This document shows, piece after piece, positions 34,638 to 46,200 of a DNA stretch of 64,000 bases (its first letter is position 1; each line of letters starts with the position of its first letter). The DNA is taken from assembly GCF_900496995.4 (NCBI RefSeq), contig NC_044006.1, positions 32,115,120 through 32,179,119 of the forward strand. The letters are read 5' to 3'. The DNA comes from Aquila chrysaetos chrysaetos. Taxonomy: Eukaryota; Chordata; Aves; Accipitriformes; Accipitridae. The position numbers and the translations under genes were made by a program. The notes beneath the pieces are model-generated. The model saw only the letters and a program-made list of their open reading frames with translations. It was not told the DNA's origin and searched no databases.

Positions 34638-37239
34638 CTGAGAGGGAAAAATAAAAAACAATGATTTACTGAAGAGGTTGCCAGTGACGTTGGAGATGAA
34701 ATTCAGTTAGCCATTTTGAGGACAGCAGCTTCGGTCAAGTGAAGACGACAGAAAACAGACTACCAGGAATTAAAAAGAACGAGAGAGCAGAGTGCTCACC
34801 CACCAGTTGTAAAGGCAAAGAAGAGAGAGACAGGGCCTTGGCCAAATGAAGTGTCAATGGGGATTGAAGGGATGTGAGAAGCAACAGCAAGTGTGGCAAG
34901 AGATGCATATCATAAGCCTGCATAACTTAGAATAACAAAGAGGAAGCAAGATGGGGATCAGGCCAGGGATAAGGAGGGAAATGAAAAAAGGAAACGAAAT
35001 TTGCCATAGTAAGAGGTATGATAAAAGTACCAGTGCTTACAGCAAGGTTTTGTATAATCCTTGTCAATAAGCTGCAGTGGCATTGATGGCCCCTGCATGA
35101 ACGCACTGGCACTTTTATCTAGTGGTTCTTCTGACTTCCCTCTATTCTCAGCATTGTGCAAGCATATATACATTTTTATGTTTCCTGGCCCTGCCCTTCT
35201 CACATCCTCTTTTCACTAAAATCTCCTTGCTCTTCTTCTAACAAAACTGCTATGCCTATTCAACTTCCAGTGCTGCAAGTCCTCTGGCAGTGAAGAATAT
35301 ACTGGTTTATCACAACAAGGTCTTACCAACTATAAAAGCTGTAGATATAGGGGCTGAAGGATCTTAAAGAATAGCTAAAAAACATTACCACTTTTGGGTG
35401 AACTAGGAAATTCACTCCTCATTGAGCTGACTGCTCCAAGTAGACTGCGCAGGATGAAGCAGTAAAGGCAATATAAGGAGCAAATTAATTAACAAACGTC
35501 CCTTAAAGCAGCTGATTTAAGACCAAGCTAGAGTATTTCTGAAAAGCTGAAAACTCAGTCAATATTACTTCTTCTGTAGTCTTGCTATTCTGACAAAAAC
35601 TATTCCTCTAAATTGCCTGTGAGAAAAAGCCCTATGCCACATACCTAGCCATCAGCAGCCAGTACTGGAATATCTTCAGGATTTTCACAGCACCTAGTAG
35701 CCAGCTCTGGCAGGACAATAGCAAAGCACACACACAAGCCTCAGTCCCAGCCCAGGGCTAGTGGAGTTCCTGTTGGCATAGCCTTCTGTCCATAGTATTC
35801 AAAATGCAATTAGTCTTCGAGAGGTAGCTGTATGAAAGTAGTGCCCCATTTCACATGAAAATCTGTGCCCTTTGTGTCTCCAAGTCAGATTTGTTTCCTG
35901 AGAAAAGCTATTTTGCAGTGCTAGCCACCTCACTTCAGAGTTATTACAACAAGGGGAGAACTGGAGTCTTTGCCATGCTTTTTCATTAATAACGGTAACC
36001 TAGTCAGGCCTGTCTAAACTCAACTTTTTGCTATCACCAGGAGACACAGAAAAGAAACTGATTTTCCACATCATATTGCATGTGTGCCGCAGCAGCCAGT
36101 CTTTTGACTATAACAAATGAATAAGAATGTATTTCCACACAGCAGCTCTCACTTTTAAAAGAACTTCAACTATTTTACATAGTTCAAGAACAGTAAAAAA
36201 TGTGTAGCCATTAGAAGCAAATGGGCACATATACTACACAAAAAGTCTGCATGTTTTGATGAGAAGTGATGCAATGTATTTCCCAGAGGTACTAAAAAAT
36301 AGCCTTTTATTTTTATAGCAGAAATGGCGCATTGGTACGGCTTGCACAGAGTCCCTGTACTGAGTTAAAACACACTCATCATACCCCAGTTTACAATCTC
36401 TGTGTAACTATCATCATCGATGCTACATATGTCAATAAATGCCTTGGGAGGCATACATTAACATCACACTAGTGTAAATCCATTACAACTCATGCGATTT
36501 TGCATTGCTCTGGGGTCACTGAGATCAGCATCCTCCTGTGATTTTCCCTTCCTCCCCCCTCTCTCTCTCCTTTGACTGTAGCATAAGCTTTTGTAGCCAT
36601 CCCAAGTTGTTTGAAGAGCAACAGATATATAAGAACACAGAAGAAATTATTTCTGCCTCCACCTGGTACACTCACAAGCTTTTCTTTAAAAGGCACAGGC
36701 TTTTACAGAATTATTCGTACCCCTCACAGGTTTTGCTGCTACATTTCTTAAACAGCTTACTTTTAAACAAACGGAGCTCTACATACAACGTTTAGATTAG
36801 TTAACAAGTCCCTGTCAAAAAGATTTTATGTGCCTTCCTGCTAACTCCTTTCAGGAAAACATTTACTAGATAAGAAGGAACCACTACTAAGAAGCAAAGA
36901 AATTTTCTTCTATTAGAGAAATCTTGGGGATTTTTTTTTTTTTTTTTTAGAAATGGAGGAGGAAGGGAACAATTTACTGGTATATCTAAAAAATGTAACT
37001 GCTTTTCTACTATTATTTACTATTTTCACATTCAACCTGCAGTGAATTCTACAATTAAAGTTGCAATTGATGGAATCACATATTCACAGCTCTCCTAATT
37101 CTACCTCCCAAGCTTTGTTCTGGTCATTAACAGCAAACCTAATTAGCTACAGCCACTCCACCAGCCGAAGATCACCTCCCGGTCATGCCTGTGCATTCAT
37201 CGATCCATCAAAAAAGGGTCCTGAGCGGGGACTGCCTAA
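34638..37239 (-). other. NOD1 upstream intron, nothing else recognised
   Basis: This is AT-rich non-coding sequence between the predicted untranslated exon and the CpG island. It includes a poly-T run at about 36931-36948. No coding region, RNA gene or named repeat was recognised. Confidence 0.5.
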
Positions 37240-37305
37240 GTATTAAGGTGAGGCGAAGTTAACTGCTGTTGCCAGCAGCACGCTGGCGTGGAGGGAGACC
37301 GCCGC

Positions 37306-37335
37306 CATGCCATGCCGTGCCGTGCCGTGCCATGC
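37306..37335. repeat. Pentanucleotide repeat (CATGC/CGTGC)6
   Basis: Six 5-bp units occur in tandem: CATGC CATGC CGTGC CGTGC CGTGC CATGC. They lie at the edge of the NOD1 CpG island. The A/G alternation inside units is consistent with CpG deamination of a CGTGC array. Confidence 0.9.
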
Positions 37336-38105
37336 CCTCCCCACAGCCACAGGGCACCAACTCTGCGCAGGCAAACCCGCTCCCGCCTCCCTCTCAGCTT
37401 CTTTCGCGTTAAGGGAGCGAAGCACCGAGGCCTAAACGACTCCCGCGTGAGTCAGCGCATGGATACGGATCTTCAGTCGGGGTTACGGCAAGTGAATGGC
37501 TTGCTTTTACTGTTTTATCCGTCCGGCTCACGGGAAAGGCAAGGCGGGCGCGGGCTGCACAGCAGGTAAGCGATGCCTTCTTGCCTCCCCCCGGGCTGCC
37601 GGGCGCTCCCTCCCGCCTCCTCCGCCCCTCGGCACCCTTCCCCAACGGCCTTCAGGAAAATTACTTCACCGGCCAGCATCTGTAACAGTATTTATTCCTG
37701 GTAGCGCTGCTGTATTTTGCACGAAGGCGCTGTCTCCCTCGCCGAGGAGCTGCTGGGGCACCGCTGGCCCCGCTCCTCGCTCTCTGCCTGACGCCGCCTG
37801 CCACAGGGAAGCCTCCTCCCCGGAGGCGGGAGGGGCCCCTGCTGAAGAAACACGGAAAAAGTCCCAAAACTTTCCACTCAGGAGCGCGAGAAGTTCACCA
37901 AGAGGCAGACGCCAGCGGGAGCCGCCGGGGAGCAGCCCTTCCCCTTCCACCTCGCAGCCCTTCGGGCGGCAACACAGAAACTTCGGTTTACAAAAAGCAG
38001 AAACTTAGATTTACACCCTCCAACCCTCTCCCAGCGGCAGCCGCTGACCTGCTGCTGCCTAACGCCTCTCTCCCCGCCTGCCCCGAGCCCCCCGCCCCTC
38101 CCGAC

Positions 38106-38121
38106 ATGGCGGCCGCCGGTG
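38106..38121 (+). other. Possible plus-strand start exon or YY1 site
   Basis: ATGGCGGCCGCCGGTG is followed immediately by GTGAGC, the look of a first coding exon ending after MAAAG plus one base. The same word CGACATGGCGGCC is also a good YY1 binding site, common just downstream of island promoters. The sequence cannot decide between the two. Confidence 0.3.
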
Positions 38122-38184
38122 GTGAGCGAGGCGGGCGGGGGCCCGGCGACCCTCCTCCGCTCCTGGCCCTTCCCCGGCACTCAC

Positions 38185-38400
38185 CGCGGCGGCGAAGGGA
38201 CGGAGACGAGGGGAGGAGCGGGGCGGCGGCCGGCCCACGGGTGCTTCCCCCCACCCCCGGCCCGCCGGGAAGGAGCTCCCGCCCCACGCACGGCCTCGCC
38301 TGCGCGGCGGGAAGCGGCGCCTCCCCACGCGGGCATTGCCGAAGGCCTCTTCTCCCTGAGGAGCGCCGCTTTTCCCTCCCCCCACCGGCGCGGCGGGAGG
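38185..38400 (-). other. NOD1: Predicted first, non-coding NOD1 exon
   Basis: The low-coordinate end at 38185 is set by a consensus minus-strand donor (CCGCCGCG|GTGAGT). The upstream end (transcription start) cannot be fixed from sequence and is placed roughly within the island. The segment should join to 34637 or directly to the coding exon. Confidence 0.5.
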
Positions 38401-38551
38401 CCCGCTCCCCCGAGAGCGGCGCGGCGGAGGCCCTCCCCCGGCCCGCAGGAGCTCCCGCCATTTTCCTCAACGGGAGGCATCAAGTACCTTCTGTCAATTC
38501 CGCCGCCCCCGGAGGCTGTCAGGGTATTATTTTCTGTTTTCTTCTTGCAAG

Positions 38552-38598
38552 AGTAAAACAACCCATGTAAAAGTTCAAAAGCCCAAAGAAGCGTGGCG
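38552..38598 (+). other. Candidate plus-strand exon (divergent transcript)
   Basis: The segment is preceded by a strong pyrimidine tract and acceptor (TTTTCTGTTTTCTTCTTGCAAG) and followed by GCG|GTAAGG. Joined to the ATG at 38106 it would stop at once, so a transcript using it is most likely non-coding. Confidence 0.3.
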
Positions 38599-38697
38599 GT
38601 AAGGGTAAAGCAAAAGAAGTGGCGCTGATGTTGAGCGTGTTCATGCATAGTTTTGCCCTCCATCGTGAAATTATATCCATTATAAAACACAAATAGC

Positions 38698-38702
38698 CAA
38701 TG
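38698..38702 (+). promoter_or_regulatory. CCAAT box near NOD1 island
   Basis: AGCCAATGG is a close match to the NF-Y site and lies about 180 bp outside the CpG island on the upstream side of NOD1. NF-Y works in either orientation. It could serve NOD1 or the putative divergent transcript. Confidence 0.3.
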
Positions 38703-38869
38703 GAAGTTCCAGTTACATTTCCACATCGCCAGCTTTTGCTTACACAAGCAACACTGATGCTCTTGAAGCATGCATTGAACAGACAGGGGAAAGGTTTGGT
38801 AATCACAGTTCTATTTACTCAGTTTCAGACCAGACATTGCTAATACAGAAGTACCATGTTCTACTGTAG

Positions 38870-38968
38870 TCACCGTGCCCAACTCTGGAAACAGGCATAT
38901 GACATCAGGACAGCACCTATACATCCCTGGCAGAAGTTTACAGAAAAATTTTATGCAGAGCAGTCGTG
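38870..38968 (+). other. Candidate plus-strand exon (divergent transcript)
   Basis: This 99-nt segment lies between an acceptor with a textbook branch point (TGCTAATAC then TTCTACTGTAG) and a consensus donor GTAAGT. It is stop-free in two frames. Joined to 38106-38121 it is phase-compatible and reads on as VTVPNSGNRHMTSGQHLY. I recognise no protein family in either frame. Confidence 0.35.
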
Positions 38969-40107
38969 GTAAGTTTGTTACTTTGTCATTGGTTTATCTA
39001 AGCAGTCACAGAGTGACACACACCCCTCTGCATGTCAAGAGAAAAAAAAATACACTGTACAGAAGATAAGCCAAAGTTCAGTTGTTTGACACCTTCCAGG
39101 TTGTCAATTTTTCCTTGTCCCCCACAAACTAACTACAAGGGTTGCCAAGTACCATGAAGATACATACTCTAAACCTTACAAGAGCTTCCAGTTTTGCAGG
39201 AGATTGTCAAAGCTGTAGAAAAAAAGAGGCCACATCTGTTCATCTGGAGTTTGATAGACAAACAAAATCAATAAACAAATGCGCCAGGACTCACAGGAGA
39301 ACTTCCTGATTTCACTGGACATGAGACCAAGGCCTAGATAAGCAACAAGCCAGTCAAAAAGGTAGTTTAAAAAACTTTGGAATTATCTAACTCAAATGAA
39401 TTCCTTAAAATCTGTTGGTTATACCCAACCAGTTCGCCTACTAGACATAGAAAGGATGAGGCCATTATGCTTTGAATGAGATCCTTTGCTGGATGTTGTC
39501 TTCAGGCCTGGGTTGCCTTTTGGACTAACGCTTAAAAACACGGAGACAGTTAAAAAAATATTACTTTTCTTTGTTAACTATGTAAACAGAAACAGGAACT
39601 CCATAGCTTCAGAGGTTGGGCTTTAAACCATTAAGAGAAGCAGTGGAGGAACAAGTTTAGTCTTGGTTTAGAGTTTTGAGTCTACTTTGCATCTAACAAA
39701 TTTTTGAAATTCTTGATAATTGTGTATACAACATTTAAGAACAAAGGGCCTAATCCTGCAGCCCTTACTCCTCAGAAGGCAACAGATGCCAATACTCAAG
39801 ATTGCCTTTTTCTTTTAAAAAGGTCAGTAAACAGGATACAAAGCACAAATTTGCGTGCAGCACTGTATGACAATTACAGAAAGATAATTTCTAAGTCTGC
39901 AAAAACTTCAGCATGTACTCAAGTTATACATACAAAGCAAAGAAGTTACCAATGTCAGTGTGTCTTCAGACTGCAAATTATGTCTAATGGCTTACTGTAG
40001 ATGCACAGCAAACTCATCTTTTCTTGATAAATAAAGAAACTGCTGATCAGCACAGTGAGGAGAGGTATCTAAATCAAGGTGAATGGCCAAGCAAGTGCAG
40101 AGGTATT
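38969..40107 (-). other. GGCT 3' UTR/flank and short GGCT-NOD1 gap
   Basis: Downstream of the GGCT stop codon on the minus strand I found no canonical AATAAA, only a CATAAA variant near 38951. The GGCT 3' end is therefore unresolved. The open frame at 39704-40000 on the plus strand has no family resemblance. Confidence 0.45.
39700..39800. repeat. Possible old amniote repeat downstream of GGCT
   Basis: GGGCCTAATCCTGCAGCCCT followed by TACTCCTCAG matches the same ancient sauropsid repeat phrase (GGGCCTGATCCTGCAACCCTTACTC-type). It lies between the GGCT stop codon and NOD1. The match is from memory; the family was not named and the ends are rough. Confidence 0.35.
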
Positions 40108-40257
40108 CTATGCAGAATTTATCTTCTTTGCTTTAATAGCAGCTTCAATCTCTTCCATGATTGCCACCGGCCCTGCATAGTTATTAGTTTCAATAGCTTC
40201 TAATTTCTTCTGATAGTCAGCTGGCAAGCAATTCTGTTTTGCACCCATGCAGATAAC
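40108..40257 (-). CDS. GGCT: GGCT last coding exon
   Basis: This 150-nt exon encodes VICMGAKQNCLPADYQKKLE, AIETNNYAGPVAIMEEIEAA, IKAKKINSA and TAG. The IICMGAK-like start and LPxxYQxKL segment match the family. The C-terminal tail after EEIE is variable between vertebrates. Confidence 0.94.
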   Translation of the reverse strand, partial: VICMGAKQNCLPADYQKKLEAIETNNYAGPVAIMEEIEAAIKAKKINSA

Positions 40258-43200
40258 CTATAATCAAAAGGGAAAGAAAAAAAAAAAAAAAAGCCTTCAA
40301 TAATAGTGTTAGGAAGGACAGACCCCTCCAAACATTCACTCGTACGGGAAGAACCACTTAAGGTAACAAGAGAATTAATCCCAAATAATGCTAGTTGTAC
40401 CTAAAGTTAGCCAAAGACTTCTGGAAGACCACTGAAGACATTAATAGCGTCAACAAAATTACTCTGAAAAGGCTTGTAACTACCAAGGCATACCCCCAAG
40501 ATTCTGAGACATTACTAACGTGCACAAGACTACAATTAAGCTGCTATTCAGTTATTTCATTCTTTCTTCCAGCAAGGACAAGAACTACTTTTTATCCCTT
40601 TAGCCAGCCTTAGTATCATATCTGAGTGAGAAGCAGCGTATATTATCGAAGTTATTTTTAAAACTAAGCTATTCAAATCCAAAGCATAACAGTGAGTACC
40701 TAGACAGGTTATAGGAGTAACAGAAACAGATACTTAGCTTAGTGAAAAAAGCACAGATTCCTTAGAATTTATTACTGCATCTTTTCTTCTACATACAAAA
40801 TAAACTTAAGTATTGGTGCAAGAGAAAAGAAGTGACCATGAGAGGAAAAGAGGAGGCTGTAGGAGCCAAGACTTGAGAGAGACACCAGCAAATTCCGTAT
40901 AGAAATGAATAGATAAATACACAGATTTTAAAAGCTGACACTATTGTAAATACTCTTTCATGCATTCAACAGCCAGGAAATTCAAGGATGAGGCATCTAG
41001 AAAGGATGAACTTTGCCACAGAAAGTACACAACAGTAGATGGATGTAGATCACTGTGTGCCAATGCAGTCACCTGTACTAAATTTTTAGCCCTCCTGCCT
41101 GGTTAACTTAAATAAAAGCTGGGGGCAGGGGGGAAGAAGAGAACTAACGACTGACCCTGATAACAGCAGGAGGGAATGTTTAGCTAGATAAAGTTGCCAA
41201 AATTGGAGGTCTGCTCTTACAGCATACTAGCGAGAGCTGACACAGAGTAGCAGACTACGTATTAACTCTGGGAAAAGCCCTGAAGATTTGTCTTGACAGG
41301 AAGAGGGTTGACAGAGAGGAGGTTTGTGGAGTAGCAGAGCCTGCTTTCTAAGCAAGCTTTCTCTTCAGAAGTCCTGCAGCAGCCAGCCTTAGCTACGCTC
41401 CTGGAAGCTGATTCACAGGATCGAGTTCCTCAGTTAAGAGAAGGCGGCACACTGGGGATTTAACAAGCTCAGGCCCTGTTTCTTTGCTTTCAGTAGAAAA
41501 AGCCAACATGTTACAGTGATGTCTATCTGCAATTGCTAAGAGCTGCACAATTCCAGACATGCAGTCATGCCACCCGAGGCTAGGCCCGCATCAGATCTCA
41601 CAAGCTAAGCAGGTCAGGCCTGCTGCGTGACTGGATCATGTGTCTCTATAGTCAAGTGTGTTGCAGAACAGTGTTGAAACACTTCTGCCTCACCAGCCAT
41701 CAAGTGGGAACCCTGCAGTGCTCTGCAATGTTGCTGGAAGTCCTGTGATGTACTGATGATGTATCTGGTAAAAGAAGGCAGGTGGACTCCTGTATTAAAT
41801 GATAGCAAGATACTTCATAAGACAATAAGGATAATCCACGTCCTTGGGACTACAAACCAGGCGCTGTATTCTCCCCACAGAAGCTTCCCTCTGTCCTTTT
41901 AGTGGAGTACATTAATTTTTCAAACAGAGAATTGCTGCATATATGTAAACAACATCCTTCAGAAATCCTTGTGTCAGTCATAACTAATTCACGAGTTAAA
42001 TAGAGGCTTCACGTAAGGCATAACTGAGCCAAAAAATAGAATTGGTTTAGTAGGCCTTTAAAAGCTAACAATCTTCTGCGAGCATCATTACAGTAGTACA
42101 TTGCACAAGGATTAAGCTATACCTTTATGTTAGTTAGTCATGCCTTCCATCCACTCTAAATAAAGTACTTATTAAACAGGACAGAAGTACTGATTATATA
42201 TTTCTGTTCATTCTCTCCAAAATTACAGTGATGCAACAACACCTACCCTTTTATACTGAGGAGAAGGGGGACCACAGACATAGTCCTTCATCTGGTAGCT
42301 TCGACAGGTCAGTACCTTTCCTGCTTGAGTGTGGACATTAACTTCTATTGGGACATAAATGCCATCTTCAACTCCCTCTTGCCTGTAAAGGACATGTATT
42401 CCTTTCATGCCAAATAACTGATGCATCTTTCAAACAAACCATGCAATTAAACATATGCATTTATTATAACAGAATTCAAGGCAGGACAGTGGTCTGCTCT
42501 GTTAACAGACTTAAAGAAAAACAAAGAAAGCAAAACATATTCCAGTACTTTGTACAAACTTGTTTCATATCCAAAAATAAGTTTCTAAAGCAGCAGCAGC
42601 ATTCACTTTTATCATTTCAGCTCTGTAAGAAAGATGACTAGTGGTTAACTTGCAAAGTTAGAGAGAGAATACTCCTTGTGAATTAATTACTGTGCACGTC
42701 TGGTAATCTACAAGAGAAACACAACCAAGATTATCAGAATTAACGAGCCAGACACACATCATTCATTACCTTCCACTCAGATAATGAAACAATTACAAAG
42801 TTTTATCTTGCCCATTGTGTTACACTTGAATAAGGGGAAACTTACACAACTCTTGCAATGCACATTCCAATGAATACTCCCAGAGACCCTTTAATTTGCA
42901 CAAGATGTGTACAGCAACAATGAGTTAGATCAGGGCAAAAAACATTTTGGCTTTTTTTATTAGCAAAATCATGCTATGCTGTCTTAGGAAAACAAAACCA
43001 AACTCAAAACCAAGGCTACTTCTTGTCTTTAACCATTAGCATTTAGCCACCAATAAGTCTGAAGAAATAGTAAGAAGTAAACGAGAAGGTTAAGCAATAC
43101 GAGACAGACTTCATAGCACAATTAACTTTAGATGTGCTTTAGATATGAGTGATAACATGAGTTTTAATGCTGCTCGTCAAAATGTCATTTTGACAACTTA

Positions 43201-46200
43201 TCTTTCTTTGAAAGAAAGATCATTTCAAGTTATTTAACATACATAACACGGGCCATGTTATGTGAGTAACTAGGTTAAGTGCAAGTAGAGACTGGAAGCT
43301 AACTGCAGATTCAAGACCAACAGACTGCAAAATAAGTCACATGGGTGTGTGAGAGCAAGAAAAATGTTAAGTTAAGTAATGTCCATAGCTAGGATATATG
43401 AGGAAAAGTCATTATTTAGTCTGTAACTTACAGATTTGTGAAGTACAGAGGACAAAAAAAAAAAAAAAATCTGACCACGAGACAGCACCAAAATGCATTT
43501 GAAGCCAAAAAGTTCAGCCATCTAGGCAAAAGATTCCCCTCCCTTATTTGTTTTCTATGTATTACGTTGTTTCACTAGTATTTCAACCAACAACACACAG
43601 CATCAGTTACACATTCCCTCCTCTGCTTCTGGATAACAAAGCACAGACTTCTTTATCCAGACTAGGGGAGGAAAAGTGGGGGGGGGGGGGGGGGGGTGGG
43701 ACGGGGCAAATAGTGAAAATTTTTTTTTTTCCTTGATACATGGAAATTCCAGGAAATAACTTGGTTGAGAGCTTACAAATATATCTGCTTGTACACAGCC
43801 AAAGAATCCCAAGATCTTCTGCAGGAACACACACAAGCTCTTTCAAGTTGGTTAGTAGCAATCCTTAGAAGCACACTATTGACTATTGTTATAAAAGCCA
43901 AGAACACATCCTGTTTCCTTCCATTTGCAGTCCACCTTCATGGCATCAGTGAGGCAGCTGGGAAAAATCAATCTTTAATGCTAGTGTACATCCTGCAGGT
44001 TTTGGTGATGGTGTAGCACTCAAATCTCTAGCATCTTAGCCAGCATTAAAGTTTGTCAAAGAAATGCCAGGGATGTGCAATTCTATAGTATGTAAACAAC
44101 ACTTCTAGAAGTTAAAATACAAAATGCTGTCTCCATAGGGGAACACAGTGTTACTATCAAAGCAGATGCTGCCAGCCAGCATCTTTATACTTCTGAAGTT
44201 TTCGCTTTAGGGAAGCATGGTAAATCAGGAGACTTCAGTAAAGGTCAGCAGAAAGGGGACCAGGAGGTAAGTGCTAGTGTAAGCAACAGAGGGGAAACTG
44301 AGGAGATAATAAAGCAGGGACATGTGAAGCTCTCCCCAACCAGAAGCATACCAGCTAGATGCCCTCCTGCTTGGGACTAACACTCCCAACCAGGACTTGA
44401 GAGTGCTGAGAGTACCCTTTCCCATGATGTGCTAACAGAACTTGGGCAACAGTTTCTGTTGTGTTTCAGGTTCACTGTAGGCAATGAAAAGCAAGTTGGA
44501 ACTTGCAAGTTTCATGGCCAAGGTTATAAGGACATGTCTACGCAGCACAGTGCAGCCATAACCAAAATTGCAACAGCACCAGAGGCAGGAGAACTGTGTT
44601 AATGTAATGCCTTCAGTGGGTTTAATATGCCCTTCTTCCTTAGCTCCACTAGCCCAGATTTCTACTGGAATTAATTGATAGTGATGAATTGCTTTAAACA
44701 AATGATCCTCGTGTACCAGAAGCACCATGCTGTGCAGGCACATCCTGAAAGCTGCAATAAACACGACACCGGCCAAAGTTTTGGAGATTAAGTTTAAGTC
44801 CTGCCTTAGACCCTGCAAGAAGCTATGCTACTCCTTGATTTGTTTAGCCAGGTGGTCCTCCAGACTTCAGCCTGGGAATGACTTGCTCAGGTTGACTTAA
44901 ACTTGTCTTAATTATCAGGCACAGGCAGAACATTCTCCACCATGCATTGGAATGGTGCAGGCAGCCTCTCCCATTCGAAGGGAAAAATAAAGCCACCCCA
45001 GCTCCCTGCTTGGATCTACCTGAAGTTCACAAAAGTTTGAATCCTCAGAAGACATGCAAAATAACTTCCTCAAAATGTCCCTTTGCCTGTATTAAAGATT
45101 TCCTTTGCCTGTATTAAAGATTTCCTTCTCTTCTGCAATTCTTGTCCTCATCCCTTCCTTTTCCACTACAATTGGAGTCTACAGATGTATAGAGACAGAA
45201 ACTGATGTCAATCTCAAAGGAAACTCTCCCTAAAGCAATGGGAAATGTGTCACAGGACAAATACAGAGTTTTGAGTAATTTAAGGGACAGGACACTGAGG
45301 ACAGGGATTAAAAAAGAAAGGAGCTTGACCAATATATCAGGTCCAAATCAAGGTCCACACCTTACTAAATACCCCTAAGTAACTTTAGCTTGAACACAAA
45401 GCCATTTTAATCACAAATGTGTTAGAAGTCAATACATGTACTGTGAAGTGAAATTCACATATTAAAATCCAAAGCATCTTCTTGATTCCAACACCAAAGC
45501 TTCCACACAGCTCTTTACCAAAAATTAACTACAACTTTTCAATTGGCCTCTAAAATAGTAGAAGACAGCAAAAGTTAAGTCACCTACTTATCCAGTGAAC
45601 TTAAATTGCTAGTGTTCATTTTCCACACTATTCCCCACACTTCGTCTCCAGGGCTCTCAACAATGGTAGCTGTACCTCCATGCCAGACAGAACTTGTCCT
45701 GCCTTGATGATGGCCAAACTCGAGCTTAAAATCCTGCAAATGAAACCAATGCAGAGAATCAATTTCCACTTCAGATAAGGGCTGTTGGCTATTCTTGACA
45801 TGAGAGGGGCACCTAAAGGAAAGTGTACAAGTAATTGGCTGGAGCCACAGAAGGAAGAATGGACAGGCAGGATCTGATCCAGCTCCCATCTCATGAGGGG
45901 CTGAAGTCAGCCTTTTCCACCTCCCCAAGAGAAATGGCAACCTTGGGACAAAGGGAAGAGAGTTCTGGCAGAGAGCACTACTGATAAAAGTCTTGGTCTG
46001 TGGAGACCTGGATCAACATCCAAACCTCTTAGTAGTTTGGCCTAAACATTAGCTAACAATTTCTAGCCGTGAGAAGAAAGTGGAGGTAGCCCTTTTTCAA
46101 GAGTAGCACACATACCCAATTCTACAGTAAACACAGTAGTGCTGAAGAAATGTCAGCTTGACTTTTGTCCAGGTTGGCAGTTACAGGATTGCTGATGTGC

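Larger units (their letters stand above)
37240..38520. promoter_or_regulatory. CpG island, NOD1 promoter region
   Basis: This is very GC-rich and CpG-dense sequence, most extreme at 38090-38460, in otherwise AT-rich surroundings. It lies directly upstream of NOD1 on the minus strand. It contains a minus-strand GCG|GTGAGTGC donor (38185/38184), YY1-like ATGGCGG words at 38106 (plus) and near 38462 (minus), and plus-strand donors at 37566 and 38122. It is probably a bidirectional promoter. There is no obvious TATA box, as expected for an island promoter. Confidence 0.8.
42383..45587 (-). other. GGCT intron 2
   Basis: This GT-AG intron holds the G run at 43678, the 22-bp tandem duplication at 45080 and a poly-A run near 43449-43469. 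The 128-residue minus frame at 44432-44818 and other open frames show no family resemblance. Confidence 0.8.

Noticed and set aside
35300-35400. Another possible minus-strand untranslated NOD1 exon ending at GTAAGA
   Set aside because: The donor is acceptable, but the upstream acceptor (TTCTTTAAG) is weak and has a competing AG, so it is not called.
37496-38008. 170-codon plus-strand open frame in the NOD1 island
   Set aside because: This is a GC-driven open frame with Pro/Ser/Arg-rich sequence, interrupted by the good donor at 37566 and without a recognisable domain.
38181-38771. 196-codon open frame on the minus strand in the NOD1 island
   Set aside because: It crosses the island, where stop codons are rare, and has no family resemblance. 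Its first half lies in AT-rich DNA upstream of the likely start site.
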